Source: Cinnamomum chago
Lineage: Eukaryota; Streptophyta; Magnoliopsida; Laurales; Lauraceae
Length of the DNA stretch: 64,000 nucleotides
Reading direction: 5' to 3'
Assembly (NCBI GenBank): GCA_038049695.1
Contig: CP142452.1
Coordinates: 33,406,501-33,470,500 of the forward strand
Shown piece after piece: positions 1 through 12,357 of the stretch (position 1 is the first letter of the stretch; each line of letters starts with the position of its first letter). The position numbers and the translations under genes were made by a program. A model generated the notes under the pieces. That model saw nothing but the letters and a program-made list of their open reading frames with translations, was not told the DNA's origin and ran no database searches.

Positions 1-912
1 ATGTTCATGTTCATGCCTGGTATTGTATTTGAAACTAGGAAAGTGTTCCGGCTTTCAATTCATGTGTAGCTGGATTTTTTAGATAACACCCAACACTTGA
101 ATAGGATCTGATTACAGGATCATTTGATGGGTATATTATGAAATGTATGTTCATTAGGTGGATAAGAATCAGTTTTATGTATTAATTGTAATGGAGAGCT
201 AATGTATGTCAATTGGGTGGATTTTAGTCTGCATTAATGGATTTCCTTTTCTGTAAGTTATATCATGGTATAGATTGAAGTTATCCTTGTAAAATTTTGA
301 AGTCTTCTTACTAGTTCTGTTCATGTTCATGCTTGATACTGTATTTGAAACTAAGAAAGTGTTTCAACTTTTAATTCACGTGCATCTGGATTCTTTAGAT
401 AACACCCAACACTTGAACAAGGTCTGATTATAGGCTCATTTGATGTTAGATGCTATCTCAGTGTCAAATGGATTAATTTTCGGGAAGACTTTCAATTAAT
501 ATGTTTTAATATTTTTTTTTTTGGTTTCATGATTGAGAGAGTTTAGTTCTTTATGCATGTGTCAATTTGAGAAAAATGATGCCTTTTTACTATTTAGGTT
601 GTTGGCATCTATCACTTGCCATTGATTTTTTCTTTTGATTAATTATCATTTGCAATTGATTTTGTCGTAAGATTTAACAATTTGGGTGTTGTAAATGGTA
701 TGATTCATGAGAAGATTTTCAATATGTATATTTTAGAAATTTTGTTCTTCTAAGTTTCTGTTGGTGTGCTTGAACCAAAAAAGAATATAGGGCTTCAATA
801 TAATGCTATGCGATGTGCCAATAATATGCAGTCGTTTGTTATTGCACAGTGTATTAGCTAGTGTGAGGATGGAGTTTCATGTTTAGAGGAGCATAGGCAT
901 TATTGGAGTTTC
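1..912. other. Flanking DNA left of the nest, no gene recognised
   Basis: This AT-rich stretch is the left half of the site into which element A inserted; it continues at 49913 after the second TSD copy. I see no coding region or RNA gene. It contains a direct duplication: about 1-127 and about 318-437 share the same order of words (an ATGTTCATG-like start, then TTTGAAACTA, then AGATAACACCCAACACTTGAA), with roughly 85-90% identity by eye. It could be an intron, intergenic DNA or an older decayed transposon; nothing seen decides between these. Confidence 0.6.
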
Positions 913-3757
913 TGTCACATCCCGGTCCCGAATCACCCTGGCCTAGGGTAATCCCCAGGGTGTGGCACACGTACTCCCGTGATGCAGTACCTATCTCGAG
1001 TCAAATACAACACACGAAGGAGAGAAAAATAACTTTTTTCATACGTGAGTCAAGCTCACCATACATATCAATAGCAATTAATCATAACGGAAGCTGTAAT
1101 TCAGACATAAGGTATCATTGTCCATTTAGTCTATATAGTTGTTTAAGTTTGATACAAAAGAATTATACAAGTAGAAACATTACTTTTACAAAAGAGGATG
1201 CATAAAAGAATGCTATACAACACTACCAAAAGTATAAACAAAAGAATAACTGAAGTCTAGTGTGACCCACACAAAAAGGGGTTCGTCACACCCTAATGAG
1301 GCTCTCAAAAGATATGTTCACGCGCTCCGAAGAGAATTTCTATGTAGGCCCTTGTTCTGGCCACTCCTCTAGTCCTAGAGGTACCTCTTGGGTAACCTCC
1401 TCTCCCTCCTGTGCCTCCTCAGGACAGGGAGCTGCTCCTGCGCCTGTGACACCAAGAATAGCATCATGAATACGACGATTCAGCAAGTATAGGCATTAAT
1501 AATAAATTACATGATGTAATAAGTTGAGTTTATAGACAATTGATTAAAAGATATCAATATCAAGTAATAACTAGGCAATTGTGCTAAAATTGAATAATTC
1601 ATGCCTTACGAATCAATGAGGAATAAAACACACTAGTTTGCTACCACATTAAGCTCATCCTCTCAAATAGAGAGCGAATCTAGTTGGGATGTCACCAGCG
1701 GCTAGGCTAAAGGCTAGCTGGCTACCCGGTTCTAGAGTTCTGGTGCTCCAGATGATCTACTACAGTGATCTTAAATAACTAAACCAAGTTTAACCCCGTC
1801 GGGTATCACGAGGTCGAAGCTCAGTAGTGCCAGACCAATCGAATCGAATAAATACACACATGAGTAAGATTGTTTTTACTTGAATCGAATCAAATCATTA
1901 ATATCCAGAATATTCCACATATAAACTTACTCATCTCGAATTTCAATTGAACATCATATAACCATACAAGGATAATGAATAGGAACGAAACAGTTTATGG
2001 ATATAAATCGTTCTTTAGATTTTGGAAGTTGAATGAAAATGAATCTCAATATGCACATGCATTGATTAAGAAGAATCAATGGTCATTTACTAAGCTCTCG
2101 TCCTTCACATTCTCATACGGTGAAGTTTGGAGATCTGGTGTACGACTATCTTTAATTTGGTGCCACTTTGTATAAGTGTAGTATACCGATTCTCCAAGCC
2201 TCGTCCATGACAAGGTGTTAGACAAAGATAAATTTCACATGAGATGATCTTAGCCTCAATGATTTCTCATGTGGTTAATTACCGTTGGTCCGTTGATCTC
2301 GTCAAAAGTGCCATTTTCTAGGGTCCTATAAACCCCTCGGAGTCCAAGATCTTAATTGGTTTAATAAATATACAAGCCAAGGGTATTCATCAACTTTTAG
2401 TGTGCAAAAGAAGCAATTTTGTCAAAAAAATTTTGGGCCCAGCAGAACCACACCTCGCTCACCTCTCGCTATAGCGAGGAGCACGTCTGCCCCATTTCCC
2501 CTTTTCACCTGCACACACTTATAATTCCATTTACATTGTCAACATGACCTAACACATGTCGTTAACTAAGCCACCCATCTCACCATTCCACATGCATTTA
2601 TAAAACAAATTCACCCATTTCAACCTCCTGCACACATCATCACATATAACTGCATATGTTTTGTCTCACCTACTTTGTATACTCCATGTACACACACTTT
2701 TACATACACCTTCCACCCACATGGCTTTCATCATTATTTAACTATACTACTACATTACTAATCTCATTTCCTCTTTACCATTCTAATTTAAATCTACTAA
2801 CAACCAAACTCAAATCCATATTATAATCATTCTCTAATTATAATTAAAGAGGCTAATTACATTAAAGAGGAAAAAATTAATAGAATTTGATAATCCAAAT
2901 CAAGGAGTAAAACCACATGCATTAATCATTAAAGCTTATACTTGCCTCAATAGAGCTTTCCAGAGCTTCTTTCACAACCTAGCTCAAGGACCCAAAAGTC
3001 CTCAAATATCCAAACCCTAGACACAAATACCTATCAAAACACCAATAAATGTTTATACATACTTATAAGAGGGTCTTTTGACTCTAATGCAACTAAAAAA
3101 TCCAAACAAAAAGAGTTTGAAGCTTACCTCTCGCAATGATTCCGAATTTGAAGGAAATGGAAGATGATGGGGGGTATTTTTCTTGCTAACAAAATGAAGA
3201 GAGGAAGATGAAGAAGATGTAAAGGATGAAGAAATCTCTACTTCTAGCCTTCAATGTACTCGCAATCACTCCCACTTAGTGATGAGGAAGAGGAAGAGAT
3301 GAAGAAGAAGAAGAGTAGAGAGAAAGGAATGGAAAGGAAATGAAAGAAAAGGGTAAAGTAGCTTATAAGTGATAAGGATGCCCATTTTTGCAAGAAAGCC
3401 CACTAAAGTTTGATATTTCCAATTTGAGTCAAATGGAGATTCACTAATTCAATGGTTGGTCAAATGAGGTAGTGCCCAATATAAAAATTAATGTGGTCGT
3501 AAAAATACGCGTGTTGACGCCAAGATGATGTGAAAATGATGAAAAATACGAAAATCTATAATTATGAAAAAGTCCTTGACTCTACCCAAGTGAGTCAACT
3601 CTACACCACTCACCTATCCAAATTTCAAGACTCATTTGACTCAGTCTAAAAAGACTAATGAGTACTAATTTTGATGATTAACAACTAAGCACAATTAATT
3701 AAGCTAAATCCTCATTAATTAGCACTAATTAAGATTAATTTGGGTTGGGGTGTAACA
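913..3757 (-). repeat. Element A downstream (3') LTR
   Basis: This 2845-bp LTR matches the other LTR, which is split into 18517-19848 and 48653-49907. It carries about 290 bp (1261-1550) absent from the other copy. A TATA-like CTTATAAG lies at 3362-3369 on the minus strand. A 14-bp perfect palindrome, CTCGCTATAGCGAG, is at 2465-2478. Near the element's terminal end, 933-963 can fold as a hairpin with stem CACCCTGG / CCAGGGTG. The small open frames within it have no recognisable product. Confidence 0.92.
3362..3369 (-). promoter_or_regulatory. Putative TATA box of the element A LTR
   Basis: CTTATAAG on the minus strand is followed downstream by a pyrimidine-rich leader-like stretch. The same motif is present in the other LTR at 49512-49519. 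Its position relative to the LTR start resembles the TATA motifs of S1 and S2. This is inferred from the motif alone. Confidence 0.45.
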
Positions 3758-3770
3758 TTTCTCCCCCACT
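3758..3770 (-). other. Polypurine tract of element A
   Basis: On the minus strand the sequence AGTGGGGGAGAAA directly abuts the LTR start TGTTACACC. This is where second-strand synthesis is primed in LTR elements, and it fixes the element's orientation as minus. Confidence 0.85.
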
Positions 3771-4453
3771 AAGACTCATTCGGTTCTCCGAATGATCTTA
3801 CCTGCGCGTAGAGTTCGGGGTAGTGTCGTGTAACTTGCTCCTCAAGTTCCCACGTGGCTTCTTCGGGTCCATGGTGATCCCAAAGTAGTTTCACCCATCG
3901 AATGGTCCTCGTCCGCAACACTTGTTCTTTCTCATCGATGATTCGAAGTGGACGTTCGACATACATGGAGTCAGGATTAATTTCAACTTCTTCATATTGG
4001 ATGATATGAGATGGATCCCGGATGTACTTGCGGAGCATAGATACATGGAATGCGTCATGTACTCCTGCGAATTCGGGAGGAAGTTTCAATCTATAAGCCA
4101 CATCACCTATTCGGCTTTTGATCTCGAACTGTCCCACATATCTTGGGGAGAGTTTTCCTTTTTGTCCGAACCGAATGGTGCCTTTCATCGGAGATGTCTT
4201 CAAAACTACCCAATCTCCAACTTGGAATTCAAGTTTCCTTCTTCTATTGTCCGCGTAGCTTTTCTGTTCGATTGTGCAGTCTTCAATCTTTCTCTGACTT
4301 GGAGGACTTTCTCAGCTGTATCTGCAATAATAGTAGGTCCATGAAAACTCATGGAGCCGACTTCTTCCCAAAAAACCGGAGTCTGCAACTACGACCGTAA
4401 AGAGCTTCAAAAGGAGGCATTCCAATGGTCGAATGAAAACTGTTGTTGTATAC
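3769..4453 (-). pseudogene. Element A integrase C-terminal part with chromodomain-like tail, broken
   Basis: This is the downstream half of the integrase gene, separated from its upstream half (14374-15096) by the copia insertion. Reading from 4453 it shows typical integrase C-terminal sequence such as GMPPFEALYGR. The frame then ends at a stop at 4206-4208, just upstream of the next open stretch (from 4203), which is in a different frame, so an indel lies near 4230. The second stretch has the GPY/F-like module, with LSPRYVGQFEI and VHDAFHVSMLRKY. It ends with a chromodomain-like LLWDHHGPEEATWE, which in chromoviruses is thought to steer integration to heterochromatin. The stop lies next to the polypurine tract. 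It cannot be functional as it stands. Confidence 0.88.
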
Positions 4454-6464
4454 TGATAGTAAATGCATTACAGATCTGAAATCAGATTCAAGAGGACGTC
4501 CATGGCTGATCTAGTTTTAAAAACTTGAAACTAATCTGATTTTCCAGCCATGAATCATGCATAAAAACTCCATGAAATCATAATCAACATGTGTATAATG
4601 TAAGGAGATGATAGAGGACTATTACCTTGATGATTTGAGTGCCTCTAAACTCTAAAAAGAAAGACTTCAAAGGTCTAAAACCAGCCTGCAACCAGCAATA
4701 CAGGTGCAGGAATTTGTTGCAGAATTTTTCTCTCCTTTGATCTTCTCTCCTATTCCACTTCCCAATCTAATTGGTCTTGATGGTGGGATCAAACTATGGA
4801 ATCCTAAGAAAGGTTTTCTGAACTACTCTTTGTGGAAACAACCCAGGACCTGATCACCTCTCTCCAATGAAGAAGAAGAGGGCAGCTAGGGCTGGGCGTG
4901 AATGCCTCTTTTATGTCTTGGGCGGCCAATGGGGTTTCTTACTTGTTGCAAGCCCTAGGGTAGAATTCCAGCCACTTGATCATTCATGTGTGTTGCACGC
5001 CCAAGGGGACTCTCTTATATTTATAATGATTAGATTCCTCTTTGGGAATCCTAATTCCACTAGGAATGTCAATCCCTAAAAAGAATAGCAACCTTCCCCT
5101 TTAGTTGTGCAATACTTACTAATTAAAGACACTAAAATTAGTAACCTTTAATCAATGGAATTCTTACCCAAAGAGGATTCTTTCCTTCCAAGTAAAGATA
5201 CCTAATCAAACTTGGAAACCTCACACAAGGGGCTCCACTTATGGCTGGCCCACAAGATAGCTAAACACACCATGGCCCACTAGTAAATAATTTAGCTAGA
5301 GTTAAATTCATGTATGCCATCAAGAGCCTATTAGAATTTAAACTCAAAATTATTCTTCCACAAAATAATTCAACCACATATCATCTAATTAAATTAGGAA
5401 ACCATGCCAATATAGGAAAGTGGCTAGAAGAGGGACCAAACGACATATTTGCCCTTGGCTCCCAAAATGACCAAAATGTCCATGCTAACCCCATAGCAAC
5501 ATTAAGATCATTTTAACCCTAACTCATTCCACTAGAGAGTTATGATTGCACTCCAGGGACAAATATTAAATTGTAAATAAAGCTCATCATAAATAGACGA
5601 TTGTCTTTGACCTACCAAGTACAATGACCATAATGCCCCTCTATGTAACATCCATAATCAAGTAGGTTAACCGATGTACTATCTACCTTCTTGATTACAT
5701 CTCAACCTTAGAACTTCATACCCTTGACTTAATCATCATCCTGATATCATTCTCTTGATCCAGGGAGCGACCCACAAGTTTAATATCCATATGGAACATC
5801 CGTATACTAAGATCTTAGATTCTGATGATTAATCGGATAATTCTAAGGGGACGATCATTCCATCATTTGATGGCATAGATTCCATATTGCATTTGCACGT
5901 CCCAACTAATCAAGCCCGAGTACCCAAAACATAGAGTTGTTGACCCATGAACAGGATCTCACCCATAGTGAATTAAAGTACAAGAACTCGACTTCGTCAG
6001 TTCATCCACAAATGCTCAAGATTAAGAGCACTGGTCACTTAGTAGCAAGAGGTGAGTTGATCTCTCTCTGTGATAGTACTATTTTAGAGATCACACCTTC
6101 AAGTGGTCCTGTTCAATGCATGACACATGCACTAATGAGATAAATCCGGAAAAGCCATCCGTGACTTAGGTAAGTCACCCTGAATACAGGAGAGTATCTC
6201 ATTATAACTTATACCAAGATGAAGTGCCCAACTCCATCTCTCAGTTATGAACAAGTTTATTGTTTCAAGTGTCCATGACTCAGACCTAACTGTGTGTAGC
6301 CACTACACACCCAAGTCATTTACCAGAAACAATGGGCCTTATACAACCATACATAGACACAAGTAATAAGAGAAAGAAGTCATTCCATTAAATAACCAAT
6401 AAATATCCAGTTACAGAGATGTGAGTGCAGTCAGTGGGCTTTAGGGCATACACCAATCCCAACA
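4454..6464 (-). repeat. Copia 3' LTR (2011 bp)
   Basis: In plus orientation it begins TGATAGTAAATGC and ends CAATCCCAACA; in element orientation this is TGTTGGGATTGG to ACTATCA. It matches 12358-14368 throughout with the same length. A TATAAATA box lies at 5018-5025 on the minus strand. Short open frames at 4867-5079, 5310-5516 and 5937-6143 recur at +7904 in the other LTR and are not genes. Confidence 0.95.
5018..5025 (-). promoter_or_regulatory. TATA box in the copia 3' LTR
   Basis: TATAAATA on the minus strand marks the U3/R area of this LTR. The identical motif at 12922-12929 in the 5' LTR is the one expected to drive the element's transcript. Confidence 0.7.
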
Positions 6465-6480
6465 ATCTCCCACTTGCACT
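6465..6480 (-). other. Copia polypurine tract
   Basis: The sequence AAGTGGGAGAT on the minus strand directly precedes the LTR start TGTTGGGA. It abuts the pol stop codon (6479-6481). Confidence 0.85.
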
Positions 6481-8704
6481 AAAGATCACTACGACCTAAC
6501 CTAACTCCCATAGACTCAACATGTGAAGTAAAGACTTTCTCAGTAAGAGTCTTAGTAAATGGGTCAGCTAAGTTATTAGCTGAGGCAATCTGCTCTACCA
6601 CTATTTCTCCATCCTGGACAAATTCCCGGATTAAGTGGTACTTTCTCTGAATATGCTTGCCTTTCTTGTGATTCTTGGGCTCTTTGCAGTTAGCTACTGC
6701 ACCAGTATTGTCGCAGTACATGACAATCGGTTTTTGCACTACAGGAACTACTCCCAATTCCAATAGGAATTTTCTGAGCCATACTGCTTCCTTCGCAGCT
6801 TCCGATGCCGCCACATACTCTGCTTCCATGGTAGAATCAGCAGTACAATCTTGCTTGACACTTCTCCATGATATAGCCCCTCCTGATAGAGTAAAGACGT
6901 ATCCCGAGGTAGACTTTTTGCCATCTACATCCGACTGGAAATCAGAGTCTGTATACGCCAGTGGCGTTAGATCATCTGCTCGGTAGACTAGCATATAATC
7001 TTTCGTTCTCCGAAGATACTTGAATATATGCTTAACAGCTGTCCAGTGCATAGGTCCAGGGTTTGATTGATATCTGCTAACCATGCCAACGGCAAAGCAA
7101 ATATCTGGTCTAGTACACAACATTGCATACATGAGGCTTCCAACAGCTGATGCATATGGTACTCTCCTCATGCTTTCTATCTCCTCAGGTGTCTTCGGAC
7201 ATTGATTCCGAGATAGTGGTACTCCATGTCTAGAAGGTAGCAAGCCCTTCTTGGAGTCATGCATGTTATACTTGACCAATATCTTCTCAATATACGAAGA
7301 TTGGGATAAGGCTAACATCTTGTTCTTGCGATCTCGCAAAAGCTTGATCCCTAAGACATAGCTCGCCTCACCCAAATCCTTCATCTGAAATTGAGATGAT
7401 AACCAAACCTTAGTAGATGACAAGATGCCAACATCATTTCCAATGAGTAATATGTCATCCACATATAGGACTAAAAATGCAACTGCGTTTCCACTCCCTT
7501 TCTTATACACACATGGTTCATCAATGTTTTGATCAAAGCCAAAGGATTTGACTGCCTGATTAAACTTGATGTTCCATGCCCTAGATGCTTGCTTAAGTCC
7601 ATAAATGGACTTCTTAAGTTTACAGACCATGTTCTCTTGGCCACCAGCAATGAATCCCTCTAGTTGCATCATATAGATGCATTCGTCAAGACTTCCATTT
7701 AGAAAAGCTGTCTTGACATCCATTTGCCATATCTCGTAGTCATAATGACATGCGATGGCTAAGAGAATCCTTATGGACTTGAGCATGGCTACTGGCGAGA
7801 AGGTTTCCTCATAATCGATACCCTCTTTCTGAGTATATCCTTTCGCCACCAGTCTTGCTTTGAAGGTTTCAACCTTCCCATCCACTCCTCTCTTTCTCTT
7901 GTAGATCCACTTGCACCCTATGGGTTTGATCCCTTCAGGTGCATCCACAAGTTCCCAGACTTGATTGGAATACAGAGAATCCAATTCAGATTTCATCGCT
8001 TGCTGCCACATGTCAGCATCTATGTCCGTTACTGCTTCATCGTAACTAGTAGGATCCTCAACCAGATCCTCGGAGTCTGCCATGAAAGACACTCCCAGGT
8101 ATCTATCTGGTGGTCTAGAAATTCTCCCACTACGACGAGGCTCTGGAGTGTTAAAAGGAATGTCTTGATTTTCTACAATCTCAGGATCTGGCACAGATGT
8201 TGCAGGAGTTTCTGAAAGACTCTCCTCAAGTGTTTCTTTACAACCAAGCTCTTGGTGCATCATGCAATCATCCTCCAAGTATCTAGCATGAGTGTTGATA
8301 AGCACCTTTTGCTCCTTTGGATGATAAAAGATGCCTCCTCTCGTTCCCTTAGGATACCCAATGAAGTAGCACATTTCCGATCTGGGTTCTAGCTTGGTAG
8401 CTTTATCATTCAGTACATAAGCTGGACAACCCCAAATGTGGATATGTTTTAAACTGGGTTTTCCTCCTGTCCACATTTCTTGAGGTGTCCTAGGTACTGA
8501 TTTAGAAGGTACCAGATTCAAAATGTATGCTGCTGCTTCTAGGGCATATCCCCAAAAAGATATGGGTAGGGTTGCATGACTCATCATGGACCTTACCATA
8601 TCAAGAAGGGTCCGGTTTCTTCTCTCTGCTACACCATTTTGCTGGGGTGTACCCGGTGCAGACAACTGAGACACAATCCCATGTTGTGTGAGGTACTCCT
8701 TGAA
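6479..8704 (-). pseudogene. Copia pol: integrase end, reverse transcriptase, RNase H (frame 2)
   Basis: This is an open frame of about 730 codons after the frameshift. Domains in order: the integrase catalytic Glu in PQQNGVAERRNRTL; the integrase C-terminal region; reverse transcriptase with WQMDVKTAFLNG and the catalytic LYVDDILLIGND; and copia RNase H with AYTDSDFQSD and MEAEYVAASEAAKEA. The polyprotein stop TAG is at 6479-6481, beside the polypurine tract. All catalytic residues I can check are present. It belongs to the same polyprotein as 8705-10410 but lies in another frame, apparently because of a single-base loss near 8708-8711. It is marked pseudogene because of that shift; no internal stop was seen. 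Confidence 0.92.
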
Positions 8705-10410
8705 CTCACCAGGAGGTATTCGCCACCTCGATCGGATCGAAGAGCTTTGATATGTTTCCCTAGTTGTAGCTCCGCCTCAGCCTTGAATTGTTTGAACTTA
8801 TCAAACGCTTCAGACTTGCGTCGCATTAGGTACACATATCCATACCTAGAGTAATCATCAGTGAAGGTGATGAAATACTCATAACCTCCTCTAGCTAGTT
8901 TGTTCATAGGACCACACACATCAGTGTGAACCAATTCTAACAACTCCTTTGACCTCAGTCCCTTTCCAGAGAATGACCTTTTGGTCATCTTTCCCATGAG
9001 ACAAGATTCACACTGAAGAAAAGGTTCGAGATCTAATGAGCTCAGAAGCCCATCCTCTACCAACCTCTGAATCCGTTTTAGGTTAATATGACCCAAACGT
9101 AAGTGCCAAAGATAAGTGTCATTGGTCGAAGATACCTTCCTCTTAAGGGAAGATGAGCTTTCTAGTTGTACATTATGAAGTGAGGGAGTAATAGGATATA
9201 TATAAAATAAGTTATCATGCATTCTACCGGAACATATAATATTTCCATCTCTACTGATATCAATACCAGAATGGAAAGAAACTGAATAATTAAATTCAAT
9301 GAGTCTAGAAACTGAAATTAAATTCTTCCTTATGTCCGGAACATAGATAACATTGTTTAAAACTAATATCCTATCATGCGGAAAATGTAAGGTAACTACT
9401 CCCACTGCAACAACCCAAATCTTTGCTCCATTTCCAACTCTAAGGTCAAACTCCCCTTTCTCAAGCTTTTTCATTATCTGAAACCCCTGCAATGAATTGC
9501 AGATATGATTAGTGGCTCCAGAGTCTACTATCCAGGAATCAGTAGAATCAACCACATGACAGGTTTCAATGTAGTAGGAAAGAGATATACCTTTCTTATC
9601 TGAGCCTAGGAGCTTGGGACAATCTTTCTTCCAGTGACCTTTGAGGCCGCACTTGAAGCATTTCCCTTTGGGCTTTTCACCTGTACCTTTGTCCTTCTTC
9701 CCAGCATTGCCCTTTTTCTGTCCTTTTCCCTTACCCTGCTTCTTCTTGAACTTTTTCCCTTTCGGGTTCAGTTCAGAGGAAAACTGGGAAAAGTGAAGTT
9801 GGCCTTTAGGCTTCATGATGGCCTCTGCCGCCTGGAGTTCTTTCATTAACTCAGAGAGAGTCATGTCCATCTTGCTCATGTTGAAGTTGAGCTTGAACTG
9901 GTTGAAAGACCCCGGCAGAGTTTCGAGAATCATATCAGTCTGACTCCCTGCATCAATCTCAGCCCCTAGGATCTCAGCTTCATTGAAACAATCCATCATT
10001 TTGAGCATGTGCTCTCTGACAGGTGTTCCCTCAGCCATCCTAGAATTCATGATTGTCCTTAAAGCAGCTTGCCTAGCTGGCCTGCTTCTGTCTGCGAACA
10101 TCTCAGACAAGGACAACATGATATCTGAAGCTGTGTCCATTTGCTCATGCTGCGTTTGCAACACGTTGTACATGGAAGCAAGCATGTAGCATTTGGCCAT
10201 GCTATTCGCCTTTTTCCATTTCTTTTCAGCCTCTAGCTGGTCATCTGTAGAATAATCATCAATGGTAGGACAGGGTTCCGACAAAACATACTTGTACTCC
10301 TCAGCGGTGAGTACTATGTTAAGGTTTCTTTTCCAGTCTACGTAATTTGGGCCAGTCAATTTGTTCTCACGCAGAATACTCATCAACGGGCTAAAGGAAT
10401 CCTTCCCCAT
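8705..10410 (-). pseudogene. Copia gag, protease and integrase N-terminal part (frame 1)
   Basis: Translation should start at the Met codon 10408-10410 (MGKDSFSPL), because the copia gag core (LTGPNYVDWKRNL) follows at once; an upstream Met at 10506 would add an unrelated Tyr-rich stretch. Next come a lysine-rich segment and one CX2CX4HX4C zinc knuckle (CFKCGLKGHWKKDC, about residues 251-264), the protease active site DSWIVDSGATNH (about residue 296), the integrase zinc finger (HLRLGH and CESC), then the first two catalytic Asp residues in VHTDVCGP and LRSDRGGE. Just after GGEY the frame breaks near 8708-8711. Gag packages the RNA; protease and integrase process and insert the element. Confidence 0.92.
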
Positions 10411-10830
10411 CTCTCTAGATATATATATATATAACAGGTTATAATTAGACAAGTAGTATATATGTAACATGTATATTGTGCTTGTAATAAAAGGAAAAAC
10501 ATGCACAAGACTTTTTACATTATTTAACCCTAATAATAATGTATCAGTGTCTCAACCTCCTCATAGACCCTCCATCGAAGGGATGGCCGAGCCTACAGTC
10601 ACGTTGAGTTAAGGTCTGCTTATTTGGATCATCACTGTCTGGATACGCATATCCAGGTATAGTCCAATCACTGATTGGTTTGGCCTCATATGACAAACAA
10701 CTCTAACTCCTAGGGAGAGGTCATTACCGTCTTATGTCAAGTGTATTACCATCTTTTATGAACGTTCCCAGAATGTCTATGACTTAAGTCCTCCGAAGGG
10801 AAGTGACTCCAATCAACCCTTGAAGTGAAC

Positions 10831-11041
10831 CTTAGTAAAGAGCTCCACCGAAGGGATGGCCGCTCCCACCAACACTTCATTGACATTCTATAGAAGTGAT
10901 CTTTAGTAAAGAACTCCACCGAAAGGATGGCCGCTCCCACTAACACCTCATTACGAATATTCACATTGGTTCACCCACTAACCCATCGAAGCGATCTTTA
11001 GTAAAGAACTCCATCGAAGGGATGGCCGCTCCCACTAACAC
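10831..11041. repeat. Leader repeat array 1 (70-95 bp spacing)
   Basis: Three clear copies of a roughly 45-bp word containing TTTAGTAAAGAACTCCA and GGATGGCCGCTCCCAC start near 10831, 10901 and 10995. A decayed copy is near 10566-10590. Spacing is irregular, so whole-unit slippage was followed by divergence. Confidence 0.8.
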
Positions 11042-12017
11042 TCTAATGAGATAGCATGAACCTAAAATGGAAGGCCGTGGGGTTTTCCCAAACCCCTCTC
11101 CCACTTGATTATTTAACACTAGGGTTTTGAAAAAAACTCTTTTTGACCTTAGCATCGTTACTCAAATCTTGTTTAAATCTAGCAAACTTAGTTAACAATT
11201 TTCATGACTCAATTGCTTAAGTCATCTCAAAAAATGAATAACCTTTGCTTTAAAACATATTGAGTAAATGTCTTCGGACCTGAGGGTTATGGGCCCACTA
11301 GGGTAGCAACATATTAGATTTTAGTTTGGCCTCTCTTGGAAACTTAGGGTACCAAGATAAACTAAACCCTATCCAATTTTAAACCTTAGACAAATAGAAG
11401 GTGCTGATCTAAGATCCGTTTAAAACAATTTGCCAAACAAAAACAATCCAATATAGAAAGATGCCAATTTTAAGAACCTAGTGGTGGCCATGTTACTAGG
11501 TGATAAACATAGCAATTATATAAAGCATTCAACCATGCATTCCATATATAAAAGCAAATTAAAGAATGCAATCCTTGATGGCTCCCTGCTATTTTTGGAC
11601 TTCAAATCCTTTTCCATTTAGGAAACTTGGTTAAGAGCCCTTCTTGCGCTAGGAAACCTCCGTTGCCTCCGTCACCATGGGACCCGGTTTGTTGCAACCT
11701 TCCTCGCTTGAAACTTTCCTTTTCTTGCTTGTTACAATAAATCAAATTTATACAAGCAAACCCATGAAAAACAAAAACCCAAAATTACATTGGAGATACC
11801 TATGCTTTTCAAGAAAGCTTACATCAAGACTAGTTGAAATATAAACAAGGAAATAATTACAACTTCCTATGATTGCTAACCGCGCAATCGTACACTTTTC
11901 AACTAATTAAAAACATCCAAATCCACACACATACATGCGAACCATCAAGGATGCAATTATATGGCTGCAAACAAAGAGGTTAATGCATTCAAAGTGCTAT
12001 GTACAGCACTTTCATCA

Positions 12018-12275
12018 TCCTGAAATTATTCCAGCAGGCTGGAAAATATTCCTGCACTCCTTAACTGCAGTAAACTGAGTTCTGGAAAAAATTCCAGCAG
12101 CCTGGAAAAATTTCTGCACACTATATATGCAGTAAACACCAATCTGAAATTGTTCCAGCAGCATGGAAAAAATTTCTGCACCCCTAACATGCAATCAGCT
12201 GTGCTCTGGGCAAATTCCAGCAGCCTGGAATAATTTCTGCACACTATATATGCAGTAAACAACAATCTAAAGGGC
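12018..12275. repeat. Leader repeat array 2 (about 60-bp unit, four copies)
   Basis: Each unit combines TTCCAGCAGCCTGGAA (an imperfect palindrome) with ATTTCTGCAC and ATGCAGTAAAC. The array lies just inside the primer-binding site, where RNA packaging or dimerisation signals often sit. That role is inference only. Confidence 0.8.
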
Positions 12276-12340
12276 GCCACCATGCCCTTAATTAATCTAG
12301 GATTGAAAACCACACAACATGGGATCATGATTTCACATGG

Positions 12341-12356
12341 AGTGGCTCTGATACCA
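12341..12356 (-). other. Copia primer-binding site (initiator Met tRNA)
   Basis: The minus-strand sequence TGGTATCAGAGCCACT starts one base inside the 5' LTR. It has the form TGGTATCAGAGC, complementary to the 3' end of plant initiator Met-tRNA. Confidence 0.92.
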
Positions 12357-12357
12357 T

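Larger units (their letters stand above)
10411..12340 (-). other. Copia untranslated leader
   Basis: About 1.9 kb separates the primer-binding site from gag, with no supported open frame. It contains two tandem-repeat arrays (separate entries); the rest is unique AT-rich sequence. A long leader is unusual for copia elements but is seen in large-LTR families. Confidence 0.75.

Noticed and set aside
4867..6143. Short open frames that recur exactly at +7904
   Set aside because: They are inside the two copia LTRs and are repeated because the LTRs are; no recognisable product.
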